From Deltaproteobacteria bacterium (lineage in GTDB: Bacteria > Desulfobacterota > Desulfomonilia > UBA1062): a stretch of 53,650 nucleotides of DNA. The stretch lies in contig JAKPPU010000025.1 in NCBI GenBank assembly GCA_029547185.1, positions 1 to 53,650 of the forward strand. The letters run 5' to 3'. Shown in pieces: positions 8,945 to 16,894 of this stretch (the first letter of the stretch is position 1; each line of letters opens with the position of its first letter). The translations under genes and the position numbers were made by a program. Below the pieces are notes generated by a model, which saw only the letters and a list, made by a program, of their open reading frames with translations, did no database searches and was not told the origin of the DNA.

Positions 8945-9742
8945 ATGACATATCCGCATATCGATCCTGTTTTCTTTCAGATAGGTCCGCTGCAGTTCCG
9001 CTGGTACGGCCTCATGTACATCATCGGCTTCGTGTGTGCGTATTTTATCCTGGTGCACCTCTCGAAGCGCAAAGGGTATGACATGACCAGAGCAGAGATC
9101 GAGGACCTCGTAACCTACAGCGTCATCGGTCTCGTTGTCGGGGCCCGCCTCGGGTACTGCCTGTTCTATAATTTCAGCTACTACATTCATCATCCGCTGA
9201 AGTGCCTCGCCGTGTGGGAAGGCGGCATGTCCTTCCACGGAGGCCTCATAGGGCTGGTTCTCGCCGGCTATGTATTCTCCCGGGTAAAACGGAAGTCTCT
9301 TCTCATGCTTGCAGACATGGGAGCACTGGCGGCAACGCCCGGCCTCTTCTTCGGCCGGATCGGGAACTTTATCAATGCCGAGCTGTACGGAAGGGTCACG
9401 GACGCTCCGTGGGGAATGGTGTTCCCGGGGGCGGGAGACCTTCCCCGGCATCCGTCTCAGCTTTACGAGGCCTTCTCCGAGGGGGTTCTCCTCTTCCTCA
9501 TCCTCTTCTTCCTGATCAGGAAGGTCAACATCCGGGGGGCGATCATCTCTTCGTTCCTCATTCTCTATGGATTCATGCGGTTTTTTATCGAATTCTTCCG
9601 CGAGCCTGATTCTCAATTGGGATTCGTCGTCGGCACACTCACCATGGGGCAGATTCTCTGTATCCTCATGATCGGCACGGGGATCGTCCTGCTGGCCGGC
9701 CGATTAAAGTCAGGGTTTGTTTCACGCGATAACAGTCTATAA
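8945..9742 (+). CDS. lgt: prolipoprotein diacylglyceryl transferase
   Basis: A 265-residue integral membrane enzyme with about seven transmembrane segments. It transfers diacylglycerol from phosphatidylglycerol to the lipobox cysteine of preprolipoproteins. The Lgt signature is clear: GGMSFHGGLIG, then GRIGNFINAELYGR and the RHPSQLYEA segment. The N-terminus (FFQIGPLQFRWYGLMYIIGF) is also typical. The next gene begins directly after the stop codon. The ribosome binding site seems buried in a hairpin (see the leader). Confidence 0.97.
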   Translation: MTYPHIDPVFFQIGPLQFRWYGLMYIIGFVCAYFILVHLSKRKGYDMTRAEIEDLVTYSVIGLVVGARLGYCLFYNFSYYIHHPLKCLAVWEGGMSFHGGLIGLVLAGYVFSRVKRKSLLMLADMGALAATPGLFFGRIGNFINAELYGRVTDAPWGMVFPGAGDLPRHPSQLYEAFSEGVLLFLILFFLIRKVNIRGAIISSFLILYGFMRFFIEFFREPDSQLGFVVGTLTMGQILCILMIGTGIVLLAGRLKSGFVSRDNSL

Positions 9743-11632
9743 ATGAGTGTTATCGAAAACAGCCTGGCAGCGGGACTCAAGGCATTTACGACCTATAACC
9801 GCAACAAAAAGCGAGTCATGCAGATGAATGACCCGATCGGGGCCCGTGTCATCCTCAATCTGGTCCCCTTGAGCATCCACATCAATCATCCCGAGCTTCC
9901 CGGATATCTTCCGGATGAGGACTGCCCTCAGGGGATCAAATCCATGGAGTTGTCGCTTAATTCCTTCAAGAGCCTCACTTCCTTCTTTCCCGTTCGCATC
10001 AAGCCGGGCGATCTCCAGAACCTCGAGCCCGAGCAGCGCTATATCGAAGGCCTCTTTACGATCGGTTCGGTGGGCAGCGTCGGCCAGACGAGGGAGTCGG
10101 ATTACGATATCTGGGTTGTAGTAGACTCCAAGTCGGTAGGCAGAACGAGGATGAGACTGCTGGAGAGGAAACTGAAAAACCTTCAGAGATGGATCACGAG
10201 CCAGTACATCATCGAGATCCATTTTTTCCTCATGGATGTCATTGATATCCAGCAGAATAACTTCGGGATGGTATCGCAGGAAGGTTCGGGCTCCGCATTG
10301 AAAAATATCCTCAAAGAGGAATTCTACCGCACCATGACGCTGATAGAGGGGAGGGTCCCTTTGTGGTGGGTGGTCCCGCCCCGGGGAGACGATGAGGATG
10401 CATATCCGGTCGTACAGAGAATGCTGGGCACAGATTCCAAAGACTACATCGACATGGGCAATATCACCTCCATACCGGAAGACGAGCTCCTCGGAGCAGC
10501 CCTGTGGCAGATGCACAAGGCCCTCGACGACCCTCTCAAGTCGGTCCTCAAGATGGCCCTCGTCGCCACCTATCTCGATAGCTCGTCAGGGACGAAGCTT
10601 TTGTGTGAAGAGATAAAGAAGCATCTGCTGTACGCAGGTGAAGGCGAGATCATCGACCCTTATGTCGAGGTGTTCCAGCGCGTGGAAGATTATTACCGCT
10701 CCAAAGGAGACGAGAAGACCATCGACCTCCTGAGAAAATGTTTCTATCTCAAGGTTTCTCCGAACATCAATCTCTACGATCTCTTGAAGATCGATTATTA
10801 CGGCAAGACATCCATCATGGTCCAGGTCCTCAAGAAATGGAACTGGTCGATCGGCTTTTTCCGGGAGCTCAACAGCTTCCAGGACTGGAACGTCGATAAG
10901 TACAGGGAGTTCGGCGACGAGCTGCACGACTATCTCAAACGCACCACGGTCCTTCTCATACGGAGGGCGAAATCCTTCATCGCCAATTCCCAGCCCGACC
11001 AGGACGTCGAGATGGAGATACTGCGGCGAAGGATAGAGGCATTCTACGTCTCCAAGGAAAACAAGATCGACCCCGAGAAACGGGTGAAAAAGAAGGAGCC
11101 GGCATACGAGGAGATCTTTTTCTCGTACGAGAAAAAGAAGTGGCTCATTCATGCGGCGTATCCCGAACGGGGAAAAGAGAAGCCCATCATGACCTCCGAC
11201 AGGGTGGTGAAGATCCTCGCCTGGCTTGCCTACAACAAGCGGATCGATGCTTCGACGGCCTTTCACATGATTCCCAACTCGTCTCGGGCGGCCCTCTCCG
11301 ATATCCAGATGCTTCTGAGGGAACTGAACCTCCTGATCCCTGACGTGAACTCCATAGGGCTGGACAGGAGCTCGCTCATGGAGAAGAAATACGTGAAGGA
11401 GATAGTGATCATCGGAAATATGGAAGTTCCCGATCTGTATGATTCCATTCAGGAGGTCGACATCCTCTATACCAATTCCTGGGACGAGCTGTTTTGTATA
11501 CATGTGCCCCCGGCCTCACTGAGATCGTGGATGAAGAAGAACCGGACCCCGAAGACCAAGATCAGCATCTGGCTCCCTCGCGACGGAAAATCGAAGTATC
11601 TCGTGAACATGCTCTATTCTCTCTCCTACTGA
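9743..11632 (+). CDS. class I adenylate cyclase, short form
   Basis: A 629-residue protein homologous to the catalytic part of enterobacterial CyaA. The nucleotidyltransferase motif GSVGSVGQTRESDYDIW (about residues 109-125) corresponds to the GSxxSxGxxxxSDLDxW signature with its two metal-binding aspartates. Further conserved blocks are EEFYRTMTLIEGRVPLWW and GAALWQMHKALDDPLKSVLKM. E. coli CyaA is about 850 residues; here the C-terminal glucose-regulatory region is largely absent or unrecognisable. It would make cAMP from ATP in the cytoplasm. It starts immediately after the lgt stop, so it is probably co-transcribed. No Crp-type receptor gene lies in this window. Confidence 0.85.
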   Translation: MSVIENSLAAGLKAFTTYNRNKKRVMQMNDPIGARVILNLVPLSIHINHPELPGYLPDEDCPQGIKSMELSLNSFKSLTSFFPVRIKPGDLQNLEPEQRYIEGLFTIGSVGSVGQTRESDYDIWVVVDSKSVGRTRMRLLERKLKNLQRWITSQYIIEIHFFLMDVIDIQQNNFGMVSQEGSGSALKNILKEEFYRTMTLIEGRVPLWWVVPPRGDDEDAYPVVQRMLGTDSKDYIDMGNITSIPEDELLGAALWQMHKALDDPLKSVLKMALVATYLDSSSGTKLLCEEIKKHLLYAGEGEIIDPYVEVFQRVEDYYRSKGDEKTIDLLRKCFYLKVSPNINLYDLLKIDYYGKTSIMVQVLKKWNWSIGFFRELNSFQDWNVDKYREFGDELHDYLKRTTVLLIRRAKSFIANSQPDQDVEMEILRRRIEAFYVSKENKIDPEKRVKKKEPAYEEIFFSYEKKKWLIHAAYPERGKEKPIMTSDRVVKILAWLAYNKRIDASTAFHMIPNSSRAALSDIQMLLRELNLLIPDVNSIGLDRSSLMEKKYVKEIVIIGNMEVPDLYDSIQEVDILYTNSWDELFCIHVPPASLRSWMKKNRTPKTKISIWLPRDGKSKYLVNMLYSLSY

Positions 11633-11756
11633 AGTCTTCCCCGCCGACGCCTCGGCATAAAAATCATTGACTCGCTCTCTGAATGCCGATATCACGGTCT
11701 GTAGCCAACAGGATAAGCGTTTCCGGAAACAAATTCAGGGCGTAAGAAGCGATTTC

Positions 11757-12590
11757 ATGGATACGGTGACAATCGGTTTGTGCCAGATCGGACAGGGATA
11801 CGATATCGAGGAGAATATCTCGAAGGCCCTCGGCATGATCGAGGACGCCGCCGGCAGAGGGGCGCAAGTCGTCGTCCTGCCGGAGATGTTCATCACCCCT
11901 TACGAACCTGCGTCGATCCGCAAAGCCGCGCCTTTTGCGCGGTCTGTCGTCTCCGGGATAAAGGAGATGGCGGTCCGGCACGGCCTGATGATCGTTGCCG
12001 GCTCCATGCCCTGGGAAGGGAGCGGCGGACGATTCTTCAATACGTCCTTTGTCTTCGACCGCAGCGGCAGCGAGATCTACCGCCACGACAAGATACATCT
12101 CTTTGACTGCAGCCTGCCCGGCGGACCGACGGTCAGGGAATCCGATATCGTTCTTCCCGGAGACTCCCTTGGAACGTTTCAGACGGACTGGGGGACCGCA
12201 TCGGTCATCATCTGCTATGACATCAGGTTCACGCCGATTGTACAGATCCTTGCGGACAGGGACGTCAGGCTGCTCTTCGTTCCTGCGGCTTTTTCGCTCT
12301 CCACCGGCACCGCGCACTGGGAGCTTCTCGTGAGAAGCCGTGCCATCGAGATGCAGGGGTTTGTCATCGGGGTTCAGCCCGCATGCAATCCTTCTTTGAG
12401 GTATGTTCCCTATGGACACTCGATGATCGCATCCCCATGGGGAGAGGTTCTTCTCGATGCAGGAAAGGATGAGACTGTCGCGGTTGCCCGCATAGATCTC
12501 GAATCGGTCGTGAGCATCAGGGAGAAGTTTCCGCTCCTCTCTCACCGGAGAAGGGACCTCTATGCGACCTCCTGGCGGAGGGATGCATGA
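11757..12590 (+). CDS. carbon-nitrogen hydrolase (nitrilase superfamily, omega-amidase-like)
   Basis: A 277-residue enzyme from the ATG at 11757; the frame stays open upstream only to a TTG without support. The Glu-Lys-Cys triad can be placed: Glu in VVLPEMFITPY, Lys in YRHDKIHLFD and Cys in SVIICYDIRF. This is the branch with omega-amidase (Nit2) and deaminated-glutathione or C-terminal amide hydrolases. It probably hydrolyses an alpha-ketoglutaramate-type or small amide substrate in the cytoplasm, which is inferred. Its stop overlaps the following ABC ATPase start by four bases. Confidence 0.9.
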   Translation: MDTVTIGLCQIGQGYDIEENISKALGMIEDAAGRGAQVVVLPEMFITPYEPASIRKAAPFARSVVSGIKEMAVRHGLMIVAGSMPWEGSGGRFFNTSFVFDRSGSEIYRHDKIHLFDCSLPGGPTVRESDIVLPGDSLGTFQTDWGTASVIICYDIRFTPIVQILADRDVRLLFVPAAFSLSTGTAHWELLVRSRAIEMQGFVIGVQPACNPSLRYVPYGHSMIASPWGEVLLDAGKDETVAVARIDLESVVSIREKFPLLSHRRRDLYATSWRRDA

Positions 12591-13336
12591 TCGAGATACG
12601 TTCGCTGACAAAGACCTTCAAGGGCCAGACCGTTCTCGACAGCCTGGACCTGGATATTCCCGAGGGCAAAACCACGGTGATCATCGGCCCGAGCGGCACG
12701 GGGAAAAGCGTTCTCCTGAAGAACATCCTCGGCCTGATCAAGCCGGATTCGGGAAGCATCGTCATCAACGGGAAAGACATAACCGGGATGAGCGAGATAG
12801 CGCTCAACGAGATACGGAAAGACTTCGGGGTCTGCTTCCAGGACGCCGCCCTGTTCGACTCGATGAATGTTGGAGAGAACGTGGGATTTCCCTTCGTCAT
12901 CCATACGGACTACTCGAAGGAGAAGATCAGCCATGAAGTCGAGAGGCTCCTGAAGGAAGTAGGCCTCTCGGGAATCGAGGCCAAGATGCCCTCTCAGCTT
13001 TCCGGAGGCATGAGGAAGAGGGTCGGTCTGGCCAGGGCCCTGGCCATGAGGCCCAGGATACTCCTGTTCGACGAGCCCACCAGCGGTCTGGACCCGGTGA
13101 TATCCTGCGCGATAAATATGCTCATCAAGTCCGTCCAGGAGAGAACTCACGCAACCAGCGTGGTGATAAGCCATGATATCGAAGGCGCATTCTACCTGGC
13201 GGATCAGATGGCAATGATCTATCGGGGCCGGATCGTCTACCAGGGGACTGCCGAGCAGTTCAGGAACACCGATAATCCCCTCGTGAGACAGTTCATTCAC
13301 GGGGATGTCGAAGGACCGATAAATCCCATCGAGTGA
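12587..13336 (+). CDS. ABC transporter ATPase, MlaF/Ttg2A-like
   Basis: A 249-residue ABC ATPase. Walker A is GPSGTGKS (about residues 35-42), the Q-loop is in GVCFQDAALFDSM, the signature is LSGGMRKR, Walker B is ILLFDEPTSGLDP and the H-loop is VVISHDIEGA. The LFDSMNVGENVGFP segment and GGMRKRVGLARAL signature are typical of MlaF, which powers phospholipid or sterol traffic between the membranes. Unusually, no MlaE permease or MlaD substrate-binding gene follows; the next gene is on the opposite strand. Partners must be encoded elsewhere if the assignment holds. Confidence 0.88.
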   Translation: MIEIRSLTKTFKGQTVLDSLDLDIPEGKTTVIIGPSGTGKSVLLKNILGLIKPDSGSIVINGKDITGMSEIALNEIRKDFGVCFQDAALFDSMNVGENVGFPFVIHTDYSKEKISHEVERLLKEVGLSGIEAKMPSQLSGGMRKRVGLARALAMRPRILLFDEPTSGLDPVISCAINMLIKSVQERTHATSVVISHDIEGAFYLADQMAMIYRGRIVYQGTAEQFRNTDNPLVRQFIHGDVEGPINPIE

Positions 13337-13343
13337 GCCTTGT

Positions 13344-13832
13344 CTAGGGCAAGGTGAATTCGGTTTCGGGGTGCTTGACGGTAAGAACAGGGCAGGGGGC
13401 CTTCTTGACGACCTTTTCTGCGGTATGGCCGAACAGAACCTGCTTGATGCCTGTCCTGCCCCGGGAGCCGATCACGATGAGATCGGCCTTCTCTCTCTTC
13501 GCGAACTGGATGATCTCAAAAAAAGGCACCCCGTGAAGGATGTACGTATCGCAGTGCATCTCGGCAGGCACCAGGGTGTTCACCATCTCTTCGAGCCTTT
13601 TGGCGGCATTCTCCTCGAACTCGAGGTAGAGCTGGGGAAGGATGCTCGGGCTTAAATTATATTCAGAGAACTCGGTGAAATCCTGCAGGACGTGGAGGAG
13701 GAAAAGACGGGCGCCGAAGACCGCATTCAGGTCTACGGCATACTTCAGCGCATATCGCGACGATTCGCTGAAATCGGTGGGTATGAGGATCCTCTCGATC
13801 ATATCGTATAAGGTAATGTTATCCTTGGCCAT
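13344..13832 (-). CDS. universal stress protein, UspA family
   Basis: A 162-residue UspA-fold protein. It starts the domain with IERILIPTDFSESSRYALKYAVDL and has the ATP-binding loop GSRGRTGIKQVLFGHTAEKVV near the C-terminus (G-2x-G-9x-G-S/T type), so nucleotide binding is likely. Universal stress proteins of this type are induced under starvation or respiratory stress in other bacteria. A first ATG ten codons upstream of the domain has a weak AGG upstream; a start at the MIERI methionine is possible. It is convergent with the MlaF-like gene. Confidence 0.92.
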   Translation of the reverse strand: MAKDNITLYDMIERILIPTDFSESSRYALKYAVDLNAVFGARLFLLHVLQDFTEFSEYNLSPSILPQLYLEFEENAAKRLEEMVNTLVPAEMHCDTYILHGVPFFEIIQFAKREKADLIVIGSRGRTGIKQVLFGHTAEKVVKKAPCPVLTVKHPETEFTLP

Positions 13833-13885
13833 GTCAATACCTGTTGCCTTGAGCCGAGGGTTTTATGTAAGATAAGGCCTTGATT

Positions 13886-14485
13886 ATGAGATATGTTCCG
13901 GCCGTCATGCTGTTTTTTGCAGCCCTCCTTACCGGATGTGCATCCCTGAGGGTGCCCAGCGGCGGGGCTTACCCTTTCCGCGCATCGTTCGAGGGCTCTG
14001 CCTTCATTCAGGGTCAAACCATCCCCCTGGATGGCGCCTTGAGCATTCCTGCAGAAGGCCGCGGCTTTGCCCAGATCTACGGGCCTGGGGGGATTGCCGC
14101 CTTTACGCTGGATATAACCGAAGACAGGGCCAGACTGTACAATCTGTGGGGAAAGCAGATCGACGAGTATTCCTTTCCCGGCGATCAGTTCATCGGCCTC
14201 ATTGCCGGAATTCCGCCCCGCTCGCGCTACATCTGGAAACGCTCGGCAGATGGCGGTTCATCGGTTACCTATTCCTGGGGAAATCTCCTCATCGATGAGG
14301 ATGCCCTTCCACGGGAGCTGCACGTCAGGAGCACCCCTCCGCTCGACGTTTCTTTTGCCGGAAAAGGCAGGACAATAACGTTGATGATGACCCGGGGTTC
14401 TGATAAGGTTGGGATCACTTTGACGGTTATCGAGGGCGGAAGGTGGAATAAACCGGCCGGTTCAGGCGCCGAGGGAGGTTTGTAG
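13886..14485 (+). CDS. putative outer-membrane lipoprotein, LolB/DUF4292-like
   Basis: A 199-residue predicted lipoprotein. A short hydrophobic signal (MRYVPAVMLFFAALLTGC) ends in a lipobox LLTGC, so Cys18 would be lipidated. The mature part is rich in beta-strand pattern (FEGSAFIQGQTIPLDGALSIPAEG, then DITEDRARLYNLWGKQ), recalling the half-barrel of LolB or DUF4292 proteins that bind acyl chains. I chose the ATG at 13886 over a TTG two codons earlier. It is followed seven bases later by a zinc-ribbon gene on the same strand. Function is inferred only from fold type. Confidence 0.68.
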   Translation: MRYVPAVMLFFAALLTGCASLRVPSGGAYPFRASFEGSAFIQGQTIPLDGALSIPAEGRGFAQIYGPGGIAAFTLDITEDRARLYNLWGKQIDEYSFPGDQFIGLIAGIPPRSRYIWKRSADGGSSVTYSWGNLLIDEDALPRELHVRSTPPLDVSFAGKGRTITLMMTRGSDKVGITLTVIEGGRWNKPAGSGAEGGL

Positions 14486-14491
14486 AAGCTC

Positions 14492-14824
14492 ATGATAGTG
14501 ATGAAATGTCCTAAATGCGGGAGAAAGGTGGTCTGGGATGACTTCCAGCCCATGGACATCAAATGCCCGGGCTGCAGGGCTGATCTCAATGTTCGAACCT
14601 CCCTGAGAGAGAGCATCGAACGCAGAAGGCTTCAGTCAGGTGAAAAGATCCATTACTGTCCCCGATGCAAGGGCATCGTTCCCCGCCGGTGGTTCACCCG
14701 GTGCCCGAAGTGCAGATACTGGCTGTTCGGCCCCGTGACCTTCCATGGGAATTGGCCTTTCGTCATCGGGATATCAGTCATATACCTCATCTTTGCCCTC
14801 TACTACGCAATGTTCGTCCGCTGA
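14492..14824 (+). CDS. zinc-ribbon protein with one C-terminal membrane helix
   Basis: A 110-residue protein with four CxxC pairs forming two ribbons: Cys6/9 with Cys25/28, and a second pair around residues 56/59 and 72/75. It ends in a single hydrophobic helix (PFVIGISVIYLIFALYYAMF, about 88-107) with a short basic tail, so the ribbons probably face the cytoplasm. No catalytic motif is visible. It lies between the lipoprotein and release-factor-like genes, tightly spaced on the same strand. Function is unknown. Confidence 0.7.
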   Translation: MIVMKCPKCGRKVVWDDFQPMDIKCPGCRADLNVRTSLRESIERRRLQSGEKIHYCPRCKGIVPRRWFTRCPKCRYWLFGPVTFHGNWPFVIGISVIYLIFALYYAMFVR

Positions 14825-14874
14825 AGAGAGACGGCTTTCAAGGCAGAGCACAGGGAAGGGGTCCCTCTGATGAA

Positions 14875-15252
14875 ATGAGCGATACGTTCATCAGCCAGGA
14901 AAAGGTGAAGCTGCTCGAAGAACGCATGAAATCCCTCGGGATCGATGAGGCAGACATCGAGGAAAGATTCATCCGCGCCCAGGGAAGGGGCGGGCAGAAG
15001 ATCAACAAAACGTCCGCATGCGTCCACCTGAAGCATATCCCCACCGGCATCGAGGTGAAGTGCCAGGAGTCGAGATCGCAGGCATCGAACCGTTTCTTTG
15101 CCCGCCGGGTACTGACCGACAGGATAGAAGCCCATCAGCTTGGAGAGGAATCCGCCCTTGCACGGAAGATCAGGAAGATCAAGAGACAGAAGACAAAAAG
15201 GGCCAAGAGGGCACGGGCAAAGGTGCAGACAGACACCCGAAGAGCACCCTGA
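14875..15252 (+). CDS. release factor-like peptidyl-tRNA hydrolase (GGQ domain only)
   Basis: A 125-residue protein consisting of the catalytic domain of class I release factors, with GRGGQKINKTSACVHLKH carrying the universal GGQ, followed by TGIEVKCQESRSQ. The C-terminus is a highly basic tail (RKIRKIKRQKTKRAKRARAK), as in ArfB/YaeJ-type rescue factors whose tail probes the empty mRNA channel of stalled ribosomes. No codon-recognition domain is present. Rescue of stalled ribosomes is inferred. The start is the ATG at 14875; the longer open frame upstream overlaps the previous gene and is not supported. Confidence 0.85.
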   Translation: MSDTFISQEKVKLLEERMKSLGIDEADIEERFIRAQGRGGQKINKTSACVHLKHIPTGIEVKCQESRSQASNRFFARRVLTDRIEAHQLGEESALARKIRKIKRQKTKRAKRARAKVQTDTRRAP

Positions 15253-15260
15253 CGGGGCAC

Positions 15261-16208
15261 ATGAGCACATCTCTCCGGTTTATCCTCTTTCAGCTCTTCA
15301 TCATCATCCCTTTTCTTGCCGGGACAAGGTTCAGGAGCAGGGTGCCTGAGGACAGCGGCATCTCGAGGCGGCTCATCCGGCTGAACCTTATTTTCATCGA
15401 ACCGTGCATAGCCCTCTGGAGCATATGGGGTCTCGACCTGAGCAGGGACCTGGCGTTTCTGCCTCTTTCAGGCCTGTTTCTCGCGCTTGCCGGGATGGCC
15501 GCAGGATGGTCGGTGCTCACAGCGATGCCCCTGGAGAGAAGATCGAGGGCGAGCTTTCTCATCAGCTCGTCCATCGCCAATCACGGGTTCACCATGGGGG
15601 CGTTCATCTGCTACCTCTTCCTCGGAGAGAGGGGGCTGGGCCTTGCATTCATCTTTCTGTCCTACTTCCTCATCTTCGTCTTCACCGTGATTTTTCCTTA
15701 TGCCGACTCGGTATCGTCAAGGCACTCGGGCCGTCGCAGCACGGTGTGGCAGTACCTCTTCGACCTTCAGAACATGCCCCTCTTCGCAATCCTCCTCGCC
15801 CTCGTGCTGAAGTCCATTCACATACCGAGGCCCTCGATCCTCTTTCCGATGGATGCCCTGATGGCCGTCTCCATATCGATATACTACTTCAGCATGGGAA
15901 TGAGCTTCACGACATCGGAGATCTTCTCCTCCTTAAAGCCGAATGTCGCGCTCTTCGCAATAAAGTTCGTTGCCGTACCGGCAGCCATGGTGTGCATTCT
16001 GGCTTTCGTCAGCCTCGATCCGAAGGTGGAAGGGGTCATCCGGATCCAGTCCTTCATGCCGGCGGCAATCTATTCGGTCATTGCCTCGGTCCTGTTCGAT
16101 CTCGATACCAAGCTCTCTTCGGACCTTTTCGTGATCAATACCGTTGCCTTTCTCATCTTCGTTCTTCCTTTGCTTTTTCTCTTCAAAGGTTATATCCTAG
16201 GGATATAG
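15261..16208 (+). CDS. AEC-family membrane transporter (auxin efflux carrier type)
   Basis: A 315-residue integral membrane protein with about ten hydrophobic segments in two halves, the pattern of the AEC/Mem_trans family (malonate, 2-oxoglutarate or auxin-type carriers). Characteristic pieces are ASFLISSSIANHGFTMGAF near residue 100 and FMPAAIYSVIASVLFDLD near 265. Substrate cannot be inferred. The ATG at 15261 follows the release-factor-like gene by eight bases; a longer reading upstream would overlap that gene and is rejected. Confidence 0.8.
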   Translation: MSTSLRFILFQLFIIIPFLAGTRFRSRVPEDSGISRRLIRLNLIFIEPCIALWSIWGLDLSRDLAFLPLSGLFLALAGMAAGWSVLTAMPLERRSRASFLISSSIANHGFTMGAFICYLFLGERGLGLAFIFLSYFLIFVFTVIFPYADSVSSRHSGRRSTVWQYLFDLQNMPLFAILLALVLKSIHIPRPSILFPMDALMAVSISIYYFSMGMSFTTSEIFSSLKPNVALFAIKFVAVPAAMVCILAFVSLDPKVEGVIRIQSFMPAAIYSVIASVLFDLDTKLSSDLFVINTVAFLIFVLPLLFLFKGYILGI

Positions 16209-16226
16209 GGAGGTGCCTGGAAAGCC

Positions 16227-16853
16227 ATGGGACAGTGCAGGATAAAGGCAGTTCTGTTTGACTTCGGCGGGGTGATCGCCGAGGAGGGTTTCAGAAACGG
16301 ACTGTACCGGATAGCCCGCGCAAACGGCCTCGACGAGGCGGCGTTCGCCGAGAAAACACGGAAGATCATCCACGACACCGGCTATCTCACCGGCAAGATA
16401 AGCGAAGAGTCGTTCTGGCAGGCCCTCCGCAGTGAGACCGGAATCGAAGGCAGCGACTCGTACTTGAGGGATATCATCCTCGAGGGGTTTGTCCTGCGGG
16501 ACTGGATGATAAAGGCCATCAAGTGGCTCAAGGAGAGAGGGGTCAGGCTCGCCATCCTGAGCGACCAGACGAACTGGCTCGATGAGATCGAGAGACGCAC
16601 ACCGTTCTTCCATCTTTTCGAAATGGTATTCAACAGCCACCGCATCGGCAAATCCAAGTTTGACAAATCGGTATTTTCGGATGTTCTCAGGATCATGGAG
16701 CTCAAGCCGGAAGACACTCTGTTCGTGGACGACACCGAGGGGCACGTGGAGCGGGCCAGGGAAGTCGGCCTCAATGCAATCCGGTTCGTGGGGAAGGACG
16801 ACTTCCTGGCGAGGCTGCGAGATTTCTGCCCCGAGCTGCCCGAAGAGATTTGA
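16227..16853 (+). CDS. HAD-superfamily hydrolase
   Basis: A 208-residue haloacid dehalogenase-fold phosphatase. Motif I is LFDFGGVIAEEG; its first Asp is the nucleophile, but the usual second Asp (DxD) is replaced by Gly, as in the epoxide-hydrolase/dehalogenase-like subgroup. Motif II is ILSDQ, the conserved Lys is in GKSKFD, and motif IV is LFVDDTEGHVERAREVGLNAI. A helical cap lies between about residues 20 and 85. Substrate is not known. It is the last gene of the lipoprotein-to-HAD plus-strand run and convergent with the radical SAM gene. Confidence 0.87.
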   Translation: MGQCRIKAVLFDFGGVIAEEGFRNGLYRIARANGLDEAAFAEKTRKIIHDTGYLTGKISEESFWQALRSETGIEGSDSYLRDIILEGFVLRDWMIKAIKWLKERGVRLAILSDQTNWLDEIERRTPFFHLFEMVFNSHRIGKSKFDKSVFSDVLRIMELKPEDTLFVDDTEGHVERAREVGLNAIRFVGKDDFLARLRDFCPELPEEI

Positions 16854-16894
16854 TATCAGACGGGAGAAACAGGGCTCTTCCTTTACTCCATTTT

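Noticed and set aside
13320..13360. Convergent terminator between the MlaF-like and UspA genes (CCTTG/CAAGG)
   Set aside because: Only five base pairs and no T-run on either side; too weak to call.
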